DNA of 64,000 bases from an uncultured Prochlorococcus sp. (GCA_902537445.1 CACBBI010000002.1:1-64000), one strand, 5' to 3'. Shown: positions 25,814 through 35,555, counted from the first letter of the stretch. The notes: a model not told the origin generated them from the letters alone. Numbers and translations: made by a program.

Positions 25814-26740
25814 ATGACTTCTACACAATCCAAACCATTACATGGAAAAGGACGTGAATGCGTCATAACTCGACGTGCCTGCTTTAGTTCTAGTCACCGT
25901 TATTGGCTGCCTGAAAAAAGCCCAGAAGAAAATTTATCTTTTTTTGGAAAGTGCAGTATTGCACCAGGTCATGGTCATAATTATGAACTTATTGTTTCAA
26001 TGGGTGGAGAACTAGACTCTAATGGAATGGTACTTAATCTCTCTGATGTAAAACACTCTATTAAAGATAAGGTTACTGGACAATTAGATTTTCGTTTTTT
26101 AAATGATGTCTGGCCTGAATTTAATGTAAATAATCAAGAGGGTATACTTCCCACAACTGAAGCATTAGTAAAGGTCATTTGGAGTCGTCTAAAGGATGAT
26201 TTACCTCTTACAAGTCTAAGACTTTATGAAAACCCAAATTTATGGGCAGATTATTTTGGAAAAAACATGGAAGCATTTTTAACAGTACAAACTCATTTTG
26301 CAGCCGCTCATAGACTTGCAAAAGAAGAGATATCCTTTGATGAAAATAAAAAAATCTATGGTAAATGTGCCAGAGTTAATGGACATGGTCATAACTATCT
26401 TGTCGAAATAACCGTAAAAGGAGACATTGATAAAAGAACAGGAATGGTTTGCGACTTATCTGCCCTCCAAGAGATAATTAATGATTTAGTTGTTGAACAA
26501 CTAGATCATACTTTTCTAAATAAGGACATCGAATTTTTCCATAATTGTGTTCCAACTGCTGAAAATATAGCTTTATATATTTCTGATATTCTGAAAAAAC
26601 CAATACATAATCTTGGTGCAACATTACACAAAATAAGACTCCAAGAGAGTCCAAATAACGCTGCAGAAATTTATGTTGATCAAAAGTTAACCAATTCATT
26701 GAAGTTGAAATTTGAAAATAGCTTAGTCACACAAACTTGA
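25814..26740 (+). CDS. tandem 6-pyruvoyl-tetrahydropterin synthase/QueD-like protein
   Basis: 308 residues composed of two PTPS domains. N-terminal domain (about 15-155): ACFSSSHRYWL, GKCSIAPGHGHNYEL, then QLDFRFLND and LRLYENPNLWADYF. C-terminal domain (about 157-295): THFAAAHRL, GKCARVNGHGHNYLV, QLDHTFLN, TAENIA and IRLQESPNNAAEIY. Both keep the zinc ligands (H, HGH) and the Cys. Only the C-terminal domain has the catalytic Asp-His (LDHT); the first reads LDFR, so it may be inactive or altered. The family acts on dihydroneopterin triphosphate (tetrahydropterin or queuosine routes); product here unknown. The ribD-like gene overlaps its stop. Confidence 0.88.
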   Translation: MTSTQSKPLHGKGRECVITRRACFSSSHRYWLPEKSPEENLSFFGKCSIAPGHGHNYELIVSMGGELDSNGMVLNLSDVKHSIKDKVTGQLDFRFLNDVWPEFNVNNQEGILPTTEALVKVIWSRLKDDLPLTSLRLYENPNLWADYFGKNMEAFLTVQTHFAAAHRLAKEEISFDENKKIYGKCARVNGHGHNYLVEITVKGDIDKRTGMVCDLSALQEIINDLVVEQLDHTFLNKDIEFFHNCVPTAENIALYISDILKKPIHNLGATLHKIRLQESPNNAAEIYVDQKLTNSLKLKFENSLVTQT

Positions 26741-27387
26741 GTACCCCAAGAGTAATAATCGTTATAGCATCTAGTCTTGATGGGAGAATTGCATTTCCTG
26801 GAGGTGGAGAATCCCATCTTGGAAGTGAAGAAGATAAAAAAATGTTAAATCAAAACTTATCAATGGTTGACGCCACCATTTTTGGTTTAGGCACTTTAAT
26901 AGCTCATCAATCAACTTACTTAATTAAAAATCGTAATGATAATGACGAAGTAAATATATCAAAAAGCCAACCAATTTCTATAGTTGCTTCAAATAGCAAA
27001 AACTTTAACAGTAATTGGAAATACTTTCGACAACCAATTAGAAGATGGCTAATAAGCTCAAGTAAAGTTAATAATTCATCGAATAATGACTTCGAGAAAC
27101 AACTCTTTTTCGAAGATTCATGGGAGAAAACTTTAATTTCACTAAAAAAACAAGGCATAAATAATCTAGCTCTTTTAGGAGGTGCAAAACTTATAAATTC
27201 ATTTATAAAAGAGGATCTAATAACTGATATAAAAATTACAATAATTCCACGAATTATTGGAGGTAGATATACATGGATCCCTCCAGAACAAACAAATGAA
27301 ATTCTTAATCTCAAAAGACTATGGGAAATAAAATCAATTAAAAATTTAATGAATAATGAAATCCATCTTCATTACAAAAAAATTTGA
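26737..27387 (+). CDS. RibD C-terminal-domain (dihydrofolate reductase-fold) reductase
   Basis: 216 residues, a stand-alone RibD reductase domain: VIIVIASSLDGRIAFPGGGESHLGSEED read as N-terminal DGR-containing strand, DATIFGLGTL, LALLGGAKLINSFI and ITIIPRIIGG. The N-terminal deaminase half of RibD is missing. Known stand-alone members reduce riboflavin or pterin precursors. It starts with TTG overlapping the PTPS stop (TTGA), which argues for coupled expression and for a pterin substrate; this is inference. No deaminase-like motif was found nearby. Confidence 0.85.
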   Translation: MSTPRVIIVIASSLDGRIAFPGGGESHLGSEEDKKMLNQNLSMVDATIFGLGTLIAHQSTYLIKNRNDNDEVNISKSQPISIVASNSKNFNSNWKYFRQPIRRWLISSSKVNNSSNNDFEKQLFFEDSWEKTLISLKKQGINNLALLGGAKLINSFIKEDLITDIKITIIPRIIGGRYTWIPPEQTNEILNLKRLWEIKSIKNLMNNEIHLHYKKI

Positions 27388-27404
27388 AATAGATTAAATA
27401 ATAA

Positions 27405-28559
27405 ATGAACCAAAAAATACATAAAGTTGAAGTCAAATTGTCAATTAAGGAAATCTCCAAGGAGATATGGAATGAATTAGCAAATGAAATCAATAATCCA
27501 TTTTATGCATGGACTTGGCTTAAAAACCTTGAAATATCAAAAAGTGTTTCAAGAGAAACTGGTTGGCAGCCTCTGTATTTTGTTGCTTATAAAAATGAAG
27601 AAATATTAGGAATTGCTCCACTTTTTTTAAAAAATCATAGCTATGGAGAATTCATTTTTGATCAATCATTTGCACGATTGGCTCAAGAGCTGAATTTAAA
27701 TTATTACCCTAAATTAATTGGAATGAGTCCTTATAGTCCTGTAAATGGATATCAATTTCTTTATAAAAAAAATAAAGATAAGAAAGAAATTACAAATTTA
27801 CTCATAAACAATATCGAAAGCTTTGCGATTACAAACAAAATTTTAAGTTGTAATTTTTTATATATTGATGAAAGCTGGGGCAACCATCTTAAATCTTTGG
27901 GATACTATAAATGGATAAATTCCAGCAGTGAATGGAGGAGTAATGGAGAAAAAACGTTTGATGATTTTCTTTCTAGATTTAACTCTAATCAGAGAAAAAA
28001 TATCAAAAAAGAGAGGAAATCAATTGCTAAACAAGATATTAAAATAGAAATTTTCCATAAAGATGATATCACTCAAGAAATCCTCAAAAAAATGCATAAT
28101 TTTTATGAACAGCATTGCTCGAGGTGGGGAGTTTGGGGAAGTAAATATCTAACATCTACATTTTTCGAAAAAATTGTTGATAATAAAAAAAATCTTTTAC
28201 TTTTTAGCGCATCAAAAAATGATTCTAATGATCTTTTTGCTATGTCAATGTGCGTTAAAAATAAAAACAACTTATGGGGTAGATATTGGGGTAGTCAAGA
28301 AGACATATCTAATTTACATTTTGAATTATGTTACTACCAGCCAATTGAATGGGCAATAAAAAATAGTATCCATTTTTTTGATCCTGGAGCAGGTGGTAAA
28401 CATAAAAGGCGGAGGGGATTTTTTGCAAAAAGCACCGTTAGCTTGCATAAGTGGTTTGACAAAAATATGGAAAATATAATTTATCCTTGGCTAAATGAAG
28501 TTAATCAACAAACCGAGAGGGAAATTGAATTTGAGAATAATTCTATACCCTTTAAATAA
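27405..28559 (+). CDS. FemAB/GNAT-like acyltransferase family protein (DUF482)
   Basis: 384 residues. NPFYAWTWLKNLEISKSVSR and WQPLYFVAYKNEEILGIAPLFLK near the N-terminus, SYGEFIFDQSFARLAQE, YSPVNGYQFL and later FDPGAGGKHKRRRGF and HKWFDKNM identify the DUF482/peptidogalycan family, which has a GNAT-like double fold. Substrate unknown; relatives attach amino acids or acyl groups. It follows the RibD-like gene by 17 bases on the same strand. Confidence 0.82.
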   Translation: MNQKIHKVEVKLSIKEISKEIWNELANEINNPFYAWTWLKNLEISKSVSRETGWQPLYFVAYKNEEILGIAPLFLKNHSYGEFIFDQSFARLAQELNLNYYPKLIGMSPYSPVNGYQFLYKKNKDKKEITNLLINNIESFAITNKILSCNFLYIDESWGNHLKSLGYYKWINSSSEWRSNGEKTFDDFLSRFNSNQRKNIKKERKSIAKQDIKIEIFHKDDITQEILKKMHNFYEQHCSRWGVWGSKYLTSTFFEKIVDNKKNLLLFSASKNDSNDLFAMSMCVKNKNNLWGRYWGSQEDISNLHFELCYYQPIEWAIKNSIHFFDPGAGGKHKRRRGFFAKSTVSLHKWFDKNMENIIYPWLNEVNQQTEREIEFENNSIPFK

Positions 28560-28619
28560 AAAATTATTTGGCTTTACGAAAGATTATATTATTAATATAG
28601 TTTTTATTAACTTCTAAGG

Positions 28620-29006
28620 ATGGATTCTAGTAAAAATTTAGATGAAAAAATAAAGATTGATAATAATCTATCCAACCGATATATAGACTTAGATCCACGT
28701 GGCTATTTTATTATAAAAGTAGATTTAGAAGAAAATAAAATAATTTTAGAGCACTTTTTAAATAACATCGATGAGGAAGGCTATGCGCTTGACCCAGAAA
28801 CCAATGAACCAATCAAATGCGACTCTCGAAATAAAAGAGTTAGTAATGAAGTTTTTAAAGGTATTAGTGCTAAACAACTTGGAATATTGATCACTGAAGA
28901 AAGAAATGACTTAATAACCAGATTCGACCATGCTCTATATTTAGGCCGGGAACTACAAAAAGCAGAAGAATGTTTATACAAAAAATTACCCTATATCCAA
29001 GATTAA
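28620..29006 (+). CDS. DUF4346 family protein
   Basis: 128 residues. YIDLDPRGYFIIKVDLEENKI, LEHFLNNIDEEGYALDPETNEPIKC, GISAKQLGILITEE and DHALYLGRELQKAEECL (each a separate segment) match DUF4346, a cyanobacterial family that I recall being described as pterin-binding-domain associated (PterinBD-DUF4346). No signal or membrane segment. The ATG follows TAAGGA, a good ribosome-binding site. It is the fourth gene of a same-strand run that opens with the tandem PTPS; a shared pterin role is a hypothesis. Confidence 0.75.
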   Translation: MDSSKNLDEKIKIDNNLSNRYIDLDPRGYFIIKVDLEENKIILEHFLNNIDEEGYALDPETNEPIKCDSRNKRVSNEVFKGISAKQLGILITEERNDLITRFDHALYLGRELQKAEECLYKKLPYIQD

Positions 29007-29069
29007 GAAATTAAACGAAAAAATCTAATCTTTTCATCTGATGTTAAATTAAGTAAAAATAAAAAATTA

Positions 29070-29162
29070 ATGAACATCATTTTCTATTTTGCATTTATTG
29101 GTTTTGGTTTTGGAGCTGCTTTCGCATTAGATAAGCTTTTAAGAGCAGTTAAATTAATTTAA
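29070..29162 (+). CDS. petL: cytochrome b6-f complex subunit PetL
   Basis: A 30-residue reading frame encoding one hydrophobic helix (IIFYFAFIGFGFGAAFAL) followed by DKLLRAVKLI. Length, single-helix layout and the ending LRAVKLI correspond to cyanobacterial PetL, a peripheral small subunit of cytochrome b6-f. The frame begins after a short AT-rich gap behind the DUF4346 gene and ends 5 bases before the convergent rimO. It is too short for most gene finders. Confidence 0.65.
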   Translation: MNIIFYFAFIGFGFGAAFALDKLLRAVKLI

Positions 29163-29167
29163 AAAAA

Positions 29168-30532
29168 CTACAAAATTTTAATAGTCTCTCCATACAAATC
29201 ATATTCATCAGCAAAAGAAATATTTGCTTCAACAAATTTACCAATATAATTTTTCAAATCAATTTTGTCTTTAACAGATAAAATTACTGCTCCGTCAATT
29301 TCAGGAGCGAAATTGTAGGACCGACCTATTAATTCGTTATTGTCTGATATTTTTTCTACCAAAATCTTCATTTTTGAACCAACATATGTCTGATTTTTAT
29401 CTTTAGAGATATTTTGTTGAACTGAAATAACGTTATCTTTTCTTGCCTCTGCAACCTCTGGAGATACTTTATTTGGCAAATGAAAAGCTGCAGTTCCTTC
29501 TTCAGGAGAAAAAATAAACACTCCCACATGATCAAATTTGTGCCTATCCAAAAATTCGAGAAGATGTTCAAAATGTTCTTTTTTTTCTCCTGGGAAACCA
29601 ACAATGAGACTAGTTCTTAATACTGCAGATGGAATTTCTTCTCTAATTTTCTCCAAAATTGATTCATTCAAAGAAGCTTGCCAAGGTCTATTCATACTCT
29701 TCAACACATCTGGATGACTATGCTGCAGTGGCAAATCAAAGTAAGGAACTATATTCTTTGAATCTTTGAAAGCTCTAATAACTTCATCAGTTAAACCTGT
29801 TGGATAAGCATAATGTATCCTTATCCAAGGAATTGAAACTTTAGAAAGCTCATTCAAAAGTTTGGATAATGATGGTTTTCCATAAATATCTTGACCATAA
29901 TTAGTTGTTATTTGACTAATTAATATAATTTCTTGAATACCCTTTTTTGCAAGACTTTTAGCTTCTGAAACTATAGATTCTATTGTTCTACTTCTTTGAG
30001 GACCTCTCAACTTAGGAATAATACAAAAAGCGCAATTATAGTTGCAGCCTTCAGCAATGCGAAGATAAGCAACAAATTTATTTTTTTCTACAAAACGAGG
30101 CATTTCCTCATCTGCAATAAATTCAGGTATTTTTGAAACTTCATTAACGATTTCCCCCTTTTCTACTCTGTCTAAAACCTTGGCTATCTTTTGATAATCT
30201 CCTGTTCCAACCAAACCTTTTATTTCAGGGATTTCTTTTATAAGCTCATCTTTAAAATGCTGCGCCATACAGCCTGCAACTATTACTTCCTTTCCTTGAT
30301 TTGTATATTCTAGAATTTTTCTAATAGATTCTTCTCTAGCTTTTTCAATAAAACTGCAAGTATTTACAACAACAACATTTGCATCATTTATATTGCTGTC
30401 AACTTCATAACCCTCTTTATCTAATAAGCCCTGCATATGTTCAGTATCTACAAGATTTTTCTCACAACCAACATGACTGAATGCAATCTTAGATAGTTTT
30501 TTTTCTTTTACATTGAGACTATTTTGTTTCAC
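29168..30532 (-). CDS. rimO: ribosomal protein S12 methylthiotransferase
   Basis: Radical SAM enzyme that adds a methylthio group to Asp of ribosomal protein S12. The 454 residues show the N-terminal MTTase domain ([15 protein letters not shown]), the radical SAM cluster CNYNCAFC followed by [22 protein letters not shown], and a C-terminal TRAM domain. The N-terminal Cys set is conserved. Divergent from the VKOR-fusion gene over 105 bases. Confidence 0.95.
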   Translation of the reverse strand: MKQNSLNVKEKKLSKIAFSHVGCEKNLVDTEHMQGLLDKEGYEVDSNINDANVVVVNTCSFIEKAREESIRKILEYTNQGKEVIVAGCMAQHFKDELIKEIPEIKGLVGTGDYQKIAKVLDRVEKGEIVNEVSKIPEFIADEEMPRFVEKNKFVAYLRIAEGCNYNCAFCIIPKLRGPQRSRTIESIVSEAKSLAKKGIQEIILISQITTNYGQDIYGKPSLSKLLNELSKVSIPWIRIHYAYPTGLTDEVIRAFKDSKNIVPYFDLPLQHSHPDVLKSMNRPWQASLNESILEKIREEIPSAVLRTSLIVGFPGEKKEHFEHLLEFLDRHKFDHVGVFIFSPEEGTAAFHLPNKVSPEVAEARKDNVISVQQNISKDKNQTYVGSKMKILVEKISDNNELIGRSYNFAPEIDGAVILSVKDKIDLKNYIGKFVEANISFADEYDLYGETIKIL

Positions 30533-30637
30533 AACTTGAAAAATAAGAATTAAAAGATTTAGACAGCATTTCGTATATAACTCTCATGCCAAGATAATAT
30601 TAGGATAGATAATGTAAATAACAAACTTTCTTTTTGT

Positions 30638-31573
30638 ATGGCTCTTAAGACTTTAAACAGAAGAAATAAAAAAGATTTGAAATGGCCAAAAATCATAATC
30701 GCAATTCTTAGCACTATAGGCATAGTTGATACAGGTTCGATTACTTTAAAAAACTGGGGATTATTTACTTCGCTTTCATGCCCAGGGATACAAAATGGTT
30801 GTGAAACCGTTTTAAATAGTCCTTGGGGTACTTTATTTGAAAATAATCAAGTTAATATACCTCTCTCATTAGCTGGATTTATAACATATTTATCAATATT
30901 ACTTATCACAATAATACTCTCGCTTAATTTAATTTCCCCAAAAGAAAAACTAAATAAGTTTTTATGGTGGTTAGTATTTCTAATTTCTTGTGCGTCATCA
31001 ACATTTAGCTTTTTGTTGATAAATATAATGTTTTTTAAGATTCAAGCATATTGCTTTTTTTGTATACTTTCAGCAATTTTATCGTTTTCTATCTTCATAA
31101 TTTCTATGATTGGTGCAAAGTTCGAAAGTAGAGAACCTATGATTTTTAGAGGATTCATTGTAGCCATTAGTGTTCTGCTGGGGGGCCTAATTTGGTCAAC
31201 AAACGTTGACCCCTCTAATGCTATTGATGTTGAAAGCCCCACTGAAAATGTATCACCAATAATTACCACTTCAAGCTCTCCCCAGAAGGTGAAGTTTGCA
31301 AAATTTTTAAGTGAAAAAAATATTGTTATGTATAGTGCATACTGGTGCCCGCATTGCCACGATCAGAAACAATTATTTGGTGTGGAAGCAGTTAAAGAAT
31401 TAAAAGTTGTTGAATGTGCTAAAGATGGTAAAGATAATCAGCATGAACTATGCCAAACGAAAGGAATTAGTGGATTTCCTTCTTGGGAAATAAATGGAGA
31501 AATCATAAGTGGTACTCGCGACTTGAATGAATTAGCAACAAAAACCGACTATCAGGGAGATCTTAATTTTTAA
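30638..31573 (+). CDS. vitamin K epoxide reductase-thioredoxin fusion protein
   Basis: 311 residues. Four or five membrane segments form a VKOR domain: loop cysteines C48 and C55 (SCPGIQNGCE), active CFFC at residues 139-142. After a linker rich in Ser/Pro/Thr (residues about 190-215) comes a lumenal/periplasmic thioredoxin-like domain with WCPHC (C237, C240), and two further Cys (VECAKD, LCQTKG). In cyanobacteria this fusion oxidises dithiols for disulfide formation outside the cytoplasm, passing electrons to quinone. The 3' end overlaps the convergent nadB by 11 bases. Confidence 0.93.
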   Translation: MALKTLNRRNKKDLKWPKIIIAILSTIGIVDTGSITLKNWGLFTSLSCPGIQNGCETVLNSPWGTLFENNQVNIPLSLAGFITYLSILLITIILSLNLISPKEKLNKFLWWLVFLISCASSTFSFLLINIMFFKIQAYCFFCILSAILSFSIFIISMIGAKFESREPMIFRGFIVAISVLLGGLIWSTNVDPSNAIDVESPTENVSPIITTSSSPQKVKFAKFLSEKNIVMYSAYWCPHCHDQKQLFGVEAVKELKVVECAKDGKDNQHELCQTKGISGFPSWEINGEIISGTRDLNELATKTDYQGDLNF

Positions 31574-33230
31574 TAAATCTTTTTTGAATTTTTTGATCTA
31601 ACTGTTGTCTAGTATGGCATTCCCAATTTTGATTTTTATCAGGGAAATCATCTCTATAATGCCCTCCTCTACTTTCTTCTCTAAATAGACAAGCTTTTAA
31701 TAAAGTTATTGTGGTTATTTGTCTATTCTTTAAATCAAGTAAAAGATTTAATGCTCTTCTATTGCGTTCACTAAGTTTAATTTTTTGATCAAATTTTATT
31801 TTTTCAAGACTATTTAGTAAATTATTTTTATTTAATTTATCTATATCATTTTGAATGTAATTTAAAAATTTACTCATATTTACCTTATTTCGAGATACAC
31901 CTAAATTTAACCAACATAGTTTTCTTAGTTCATCAATTTTTTCAGCAATTGTAGAAATTTGATCTTCTTTAGGATCTTCAATATCGAACTCTTGAAATGA
32001 TCTATCAAATTTTTCAAATTTGGAAAGGTCATTCAAAACAATAGAAGACATTTTTCTTGCAAAAACAAGACACTCCATTAGTGAATTACTTGCCAATCTA
32101 TTAGCACCATGAACACCTGTAGAAGCAACTTCTCCAACGGCATATAATCCTTTTCTTGTTGAAGATGCATTTAGATCAGTTTTAACACCTCCCATCCAAT
32201 AATGAGCTGCAGGGGCTACTGGAATAACCTCATTTAAAGGGTTAACGCCATAATCCTGACATCGACTTAAGATCGTGGGGAAGCGCTTTACAATTTTTTC
32301 TGGGTCAATGTACCGAAGATCTAAGCCAACATGGTCTACATTATTATCATGCATATTTTTCATAATTGCTCTACTTACCTGATCTCTAGTAGCTAGATCA
32401 CGATTTTCAAGATTTTTAACTGGACTTTCACCATTTTTATCAACTAAAATTGCTCCTTCCCCTCTAAGTGCCTCAGATATTAAGAAGCAAGGTGCACCAT
32501 AAAATTTTAAAGCTGTTGGATGAAATTGCACGAACTCTAAATCTTCGATAGCAGCTCCTGCTTTCCATGCAAGAGCAATCCCTTCACCAGAGGATTGAGC
32601 AGGATTTGTTGTATTTGTAAATAAGTGCCCACCCCCACCTGTAGCCAAAACAACAGCTCTAGATTTAATCCAATATAAATTTGCTCCATCAAGAACCTGA
32701 ACTCCTCTACATTCTTTATTTTCAATGAGAAGTTCAGTTACTCTTACACCCCTGCAGTGAAGAATATTTTTTTGATTCTCAATATGATCTTCTAGAACTT
32801 CAACTAATGCTCGTCCAGTACGATCTTTAACATGTAAGACTCTTCTTCGTGAATGGGCTGCTTCCAAGGTAGTAGCTAGTTGATCAGAACTTTGATCAAA
32901 AATCATCCCTAAATTCTGCAACCTTTCTACACAACCTGGAGCTTCTTTAACTAGCATTTCTACAGCTTGAAAATCACATAGTCCATCACCTGCTTTTAAA
33001 GTATCCTCAGCATGAAGATCAAATGAATCATCTTGTCTAACAACAGATGCAATTCCGCCTTGAGCCCATCTACTGGAAGATACCTTACTAGTATTTCTAT
33101 TTAAAAGAAGCACTTTTAAACTTGAAGGCAATTCAAGACAAGTCATAAGGCCAGCAGCTCCAGCGCCTATAACGATTACATCCCAATTATTTATTGGTAT
33201 CGGTTCTTGCGAAAATGGAGGCCTTAACAT
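31563..33230 (-). CDS. nadB: L-aspartate oxidase
   Basis: FAD enzyme that oxidises aspartate to iminoaspartate, the first step of NAD synthesis. It has the FAD motif VIVIGAGAAGLMT near residue 19, SSRWAQGGIASV, the catalytic HPTAL region, PVAPAAHYWMGGVKTD and GVHGANRLASNSLMECL. About 555 residues, normal. Its ATG shares one base with the stop of the DUF3120 gene (TAATG), so they are translationally coupled. Confidence 0.95.
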   Translation of the reverse strand: MLRPPFSQEPIPINNWDVIVIGAGAAGLMTCLELPSSLKVLLLNRNTSKVSSSRWAQGGIASVVRQDDSFDLHAEDTLKAGDGLCDFQAVEMLVKEAPGCVERLQNLGMIFDQSSDQLATTLEAAHSRRRVLHVKDRTGRALVEVLEDHIENQKNILHCRGVRVTELLIENKECRGVQVLDGANLYWIKSRAVVLATGGGGHLFTNTTNPAQSSGEGIALAWKAGAAIEDLEFVQFHPTALKFYGAPCFLISEALRGEGAILVDKNGESPVKNLENRDLATRDQVSRAIMKNMHDNNVDHVGLDLRYIDPEKIVKRFPTILSRCQDYGVNPLNEVIPVAPAAHYWMGGVKTDLNASSTRKGLYAVGEVASTGVHGANRLASNSLMECLVFARKMSSIVLNDLSKFEKFDRSFQEFDIEDPKEDQISTIAEKIDELRKLCWLNLGVSRNKVNMSKFLNYIQNDIDKLNKNNLLNSLEKIKFDQKIKLSERNRRALNLLLDLKNRQITTITLLKACLFREESRGGHYRDDFPDKNQNWECHTRQQLDQKIQKRFIKN

Positions 33231-33997
33231 TAAACCAATCCACTAAAAGTTGGTTGCAGAATTGCTAAAACAATAAAAATACCATCAACAATTAATGTCG
33301 TTTGAATTACGTAACCAGAAACTAAGAGTGCTTTACCACGAGTAGTATTAATTGTGCCAGAATCTAAAATTTCTTTTGAAATAAACCACAGTATGAGAGC
33401 AACAAAAACGATAATAGATACTGATTTTATTTGAATAAGACTCTCTGAAGTTTTTTGAAGAATCATTGGTGCATTTTCAGAATCCGCTGTAATTACCTGC
33501 CTCCATTGATCCATGATTCCGATTAAAAATATTGTAATGTCGGTAACTGCGGTTCCAAATAAAGAAGAGATATAAAAACTTGAACCTATTTTCCAATTAG
33601 TACCAAATCCAATTAAAGCCAATGGGAGAACTACAGCCTCAACAGGTATGTGTAGGATCGGAAATGGGCTTAACCATCCCCAGAACAAACATCCACCAAG
33701 CCAACTACCTGATATACCAAGTAATAATGAACTGACAATAAACCACTTATTTGATCCTTTCTGATTCAAAACAATTGCCACTAAGACAATAACAAAAGTA
33801 AAGCAAAGAGCACTTATTGGTTCTAATCTAACCCACGGGGCTTGAACAAAAATAGGTAAAATTACAAAAAAAGAAGACCACAATCTTAAAGATATAGGAT
33901 TTGATAAAAAACTATTTTCGTATGAATCAACTGGCTTATGGGATTCATAGTTGAATTTATCTTTTACTTCTAAATTTTTTGTAATTAATTCTTTCAA
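33230..33997 (-). CDS. multi-pass membrane protein (DUF3120-like)
   Basis: 255 residues with about six or seven hydrophobic segments after a polar N-terminal 35. WLGGCLFWGWLSPFPILHIP and VEAVVLPLALIGFGTNWKIG are distinctive and match the cyanobacteria-restricted DUF3120 family from memory. Function unknown; cyanobacterial members often sit near nadB and the DUF512 gene, as here. The start is uncertain within the first few codons. Confidence 0.7.
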   Translation of the reverse strand: MKELITKNLEVKDKFNYESHKPVDSYENSFLSNPISLRLWSSFFVILPIFVQAPWVRLEPISALCFTFVIVLVAIVLNQKGSNKWFIVSSLLLGISGSWLGGCLFWGWLSPFPILHIPVEAVVLPLALIGFGTNWKIGSSFYISSLFGTAVTDITIFLIGIMDQWRQVITADSENAPMILQKTSESLIQIKSVSIIVFVALILWFISKEILDSGTINTTRGKALLVSGYVIQTTLIVDGIFIVLAILQPTFSGLV

Positions 33998-34176
33998 TGA
34001 AAAAAGTTATTTTTAATTAATCTAAATTGTGTTTTAGAAAACTGCGAATGCCATATTTTAATAAATAAAAGGCCCATAATTTCAAACCTATATTTAGTTT
34101 TTTAAAAGTATTTAATACACTTTGAGTCATATATAAGTTTAGAATAAATATAAATAAGAGTATTTGGCCTTAAATT

Positions 34177-35555
34177 GTGTGGCAAGAAATTAATTACAAG
34201 GAAGATCCCATTGATCTTTTGGTTCCTAATATTACTTATAAAATAAACCCTGCAGAAATTGAAAGTATTGAAGCTAATTCTATTGCTGAAGAAATAGGAT
34301 TTGAATCAGGTGATTCAATTATTAGTATTAATGGAAAAAACCAAGAGATTTAATTGATTATCAGATTCTGATTAGTGAAGAAATTTTAGATATATCAGTT
34401 TTAGATAAAAATAATGAGATTCACAATATAAATATTGAAAAAGATCAAGACGTTAATTTAGGTATAAATTTTAAAGATGCATTATTTGATTCAATCAAGC
34501 AATGCAATAATAGATGTCCATTTTGTTTTATTGATCAACAGCCAAGTGGTAAAAGAAAAAGCCTTTATATAAAAGATGATGATTATAGATTAAGTTTCCT
34601 ATATGGCTCTTATTTAACTCTTACGAATTTAAAAAAAGAAGACTGGGAAAGAATTGCTATGCAAAAACTATCCCCACTTTTTATTTCAGTTCATGCTACT
34701 GATCCCGCTACAAGAGAAAAATTATTAAAAAATAAAAAAGCAGGATTGATACTTGATCAAATTTCGTGGTTTGAAAAAAACTCTATTCAAATACATGCTC
34801 AAATTGTTGTTTGTCCAGATATAAATGATGGGGATATTCTTGAGAAGTCAATTTTGGAACTTGCTGAATTTTACAAAAAGCTCTCTCAAACAGTTCTTTC
34901 AGTAGCAATAGTTCCTGTAGGACTTACAAAATTTAGACCTGAAAATGATGGATTGAAATCAATAAGCCCAGAATACGCAAAAAAAACTATTAAACAAGTA
35001 GAGAGAATTCAAACCTCTCTACAAATTACTCTTGGAACTCGTTTTTGTTGGCTAGCAGACGAATGGTATTTAATTGCTGGTACAAATTTACCTAGTTACA
35101 AAACCTACGAAAATATGCCACAAGAATCTAATGGAGTTGGGACTATTAGAAATTTTCTAGAAGCATTAAGAGAGAAGACTAAAAACCTACCCCAAAAAGT
35201 AAAAAAGCCAAAAAAAGTTAGTTGGATTGTTGGTAAATTAGTTTATGAAGCCCTAATTCCTACAGTTAAAAAATTAAACTTAATTAATGGATTAACAATT
35301 AATTTATATGGTTTGCCAAGTATTTATTGGGGTCAAGATCAAGTTGTTACAGGTCTTCTTACTGGAGAAGATCTAATTTACGGTCTGAAAAATAAGGATT
35401 TAGGAGAAGCTGTTTACATACCATCTATTATGTTAAAAATTAATACTGATTTATTTTTAGATGATAAAAATATTCAAGAAGTTGAGAATCAAATAAATAC
35501 TAAAATTCACGTTCTTGATGATTCAAATGATATTATTAATACTTTGATTGGTTAA
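34177..35555 (+). pseudogene. DUF512/PDZ radical-SAM-like Fe-S protein, broken by a one-base frameshift
   Basis: Two frames together encode a DUF512-family protein. The 5' part (GTG or nearby start) encodes a PDZ-like domain ending GFESGDSIISINGKN, then hits TAA at 34351. The next frame continues without gap as PRDLIDYQILISEEIL and holds the Fe-S motif CNNRCPFCFIDQQPSGKRKS (C-x3-C-x2-C) and the long C-terminal DUF512 region. The shift maps to a run of six A at 34335-34340; seven A would join GKK-PRDLIDYQ in one frame. So this is a one-base deletion, a sequencing error, or a slippage site. Internal ATG at 34659 could only give a protein lacking the Cys motif. Role of the family unknown. Confidence 0.85.

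Noticed and set aside
26916..27314. 132-codon minus-strand frame
   Set aside because: Fully antisense to the RibD-type reductase gene, whose motifs are clear; composition is that of an antisense translation.
34659..35555. Intact 298-residue protein starting at the internal ATG
   Set aside because: The conserved Fe-S Cys motif and preceding domain lie upstream in the same frame, so this is the tail of the frameshifted DUF512 gene, not a separate full gene.
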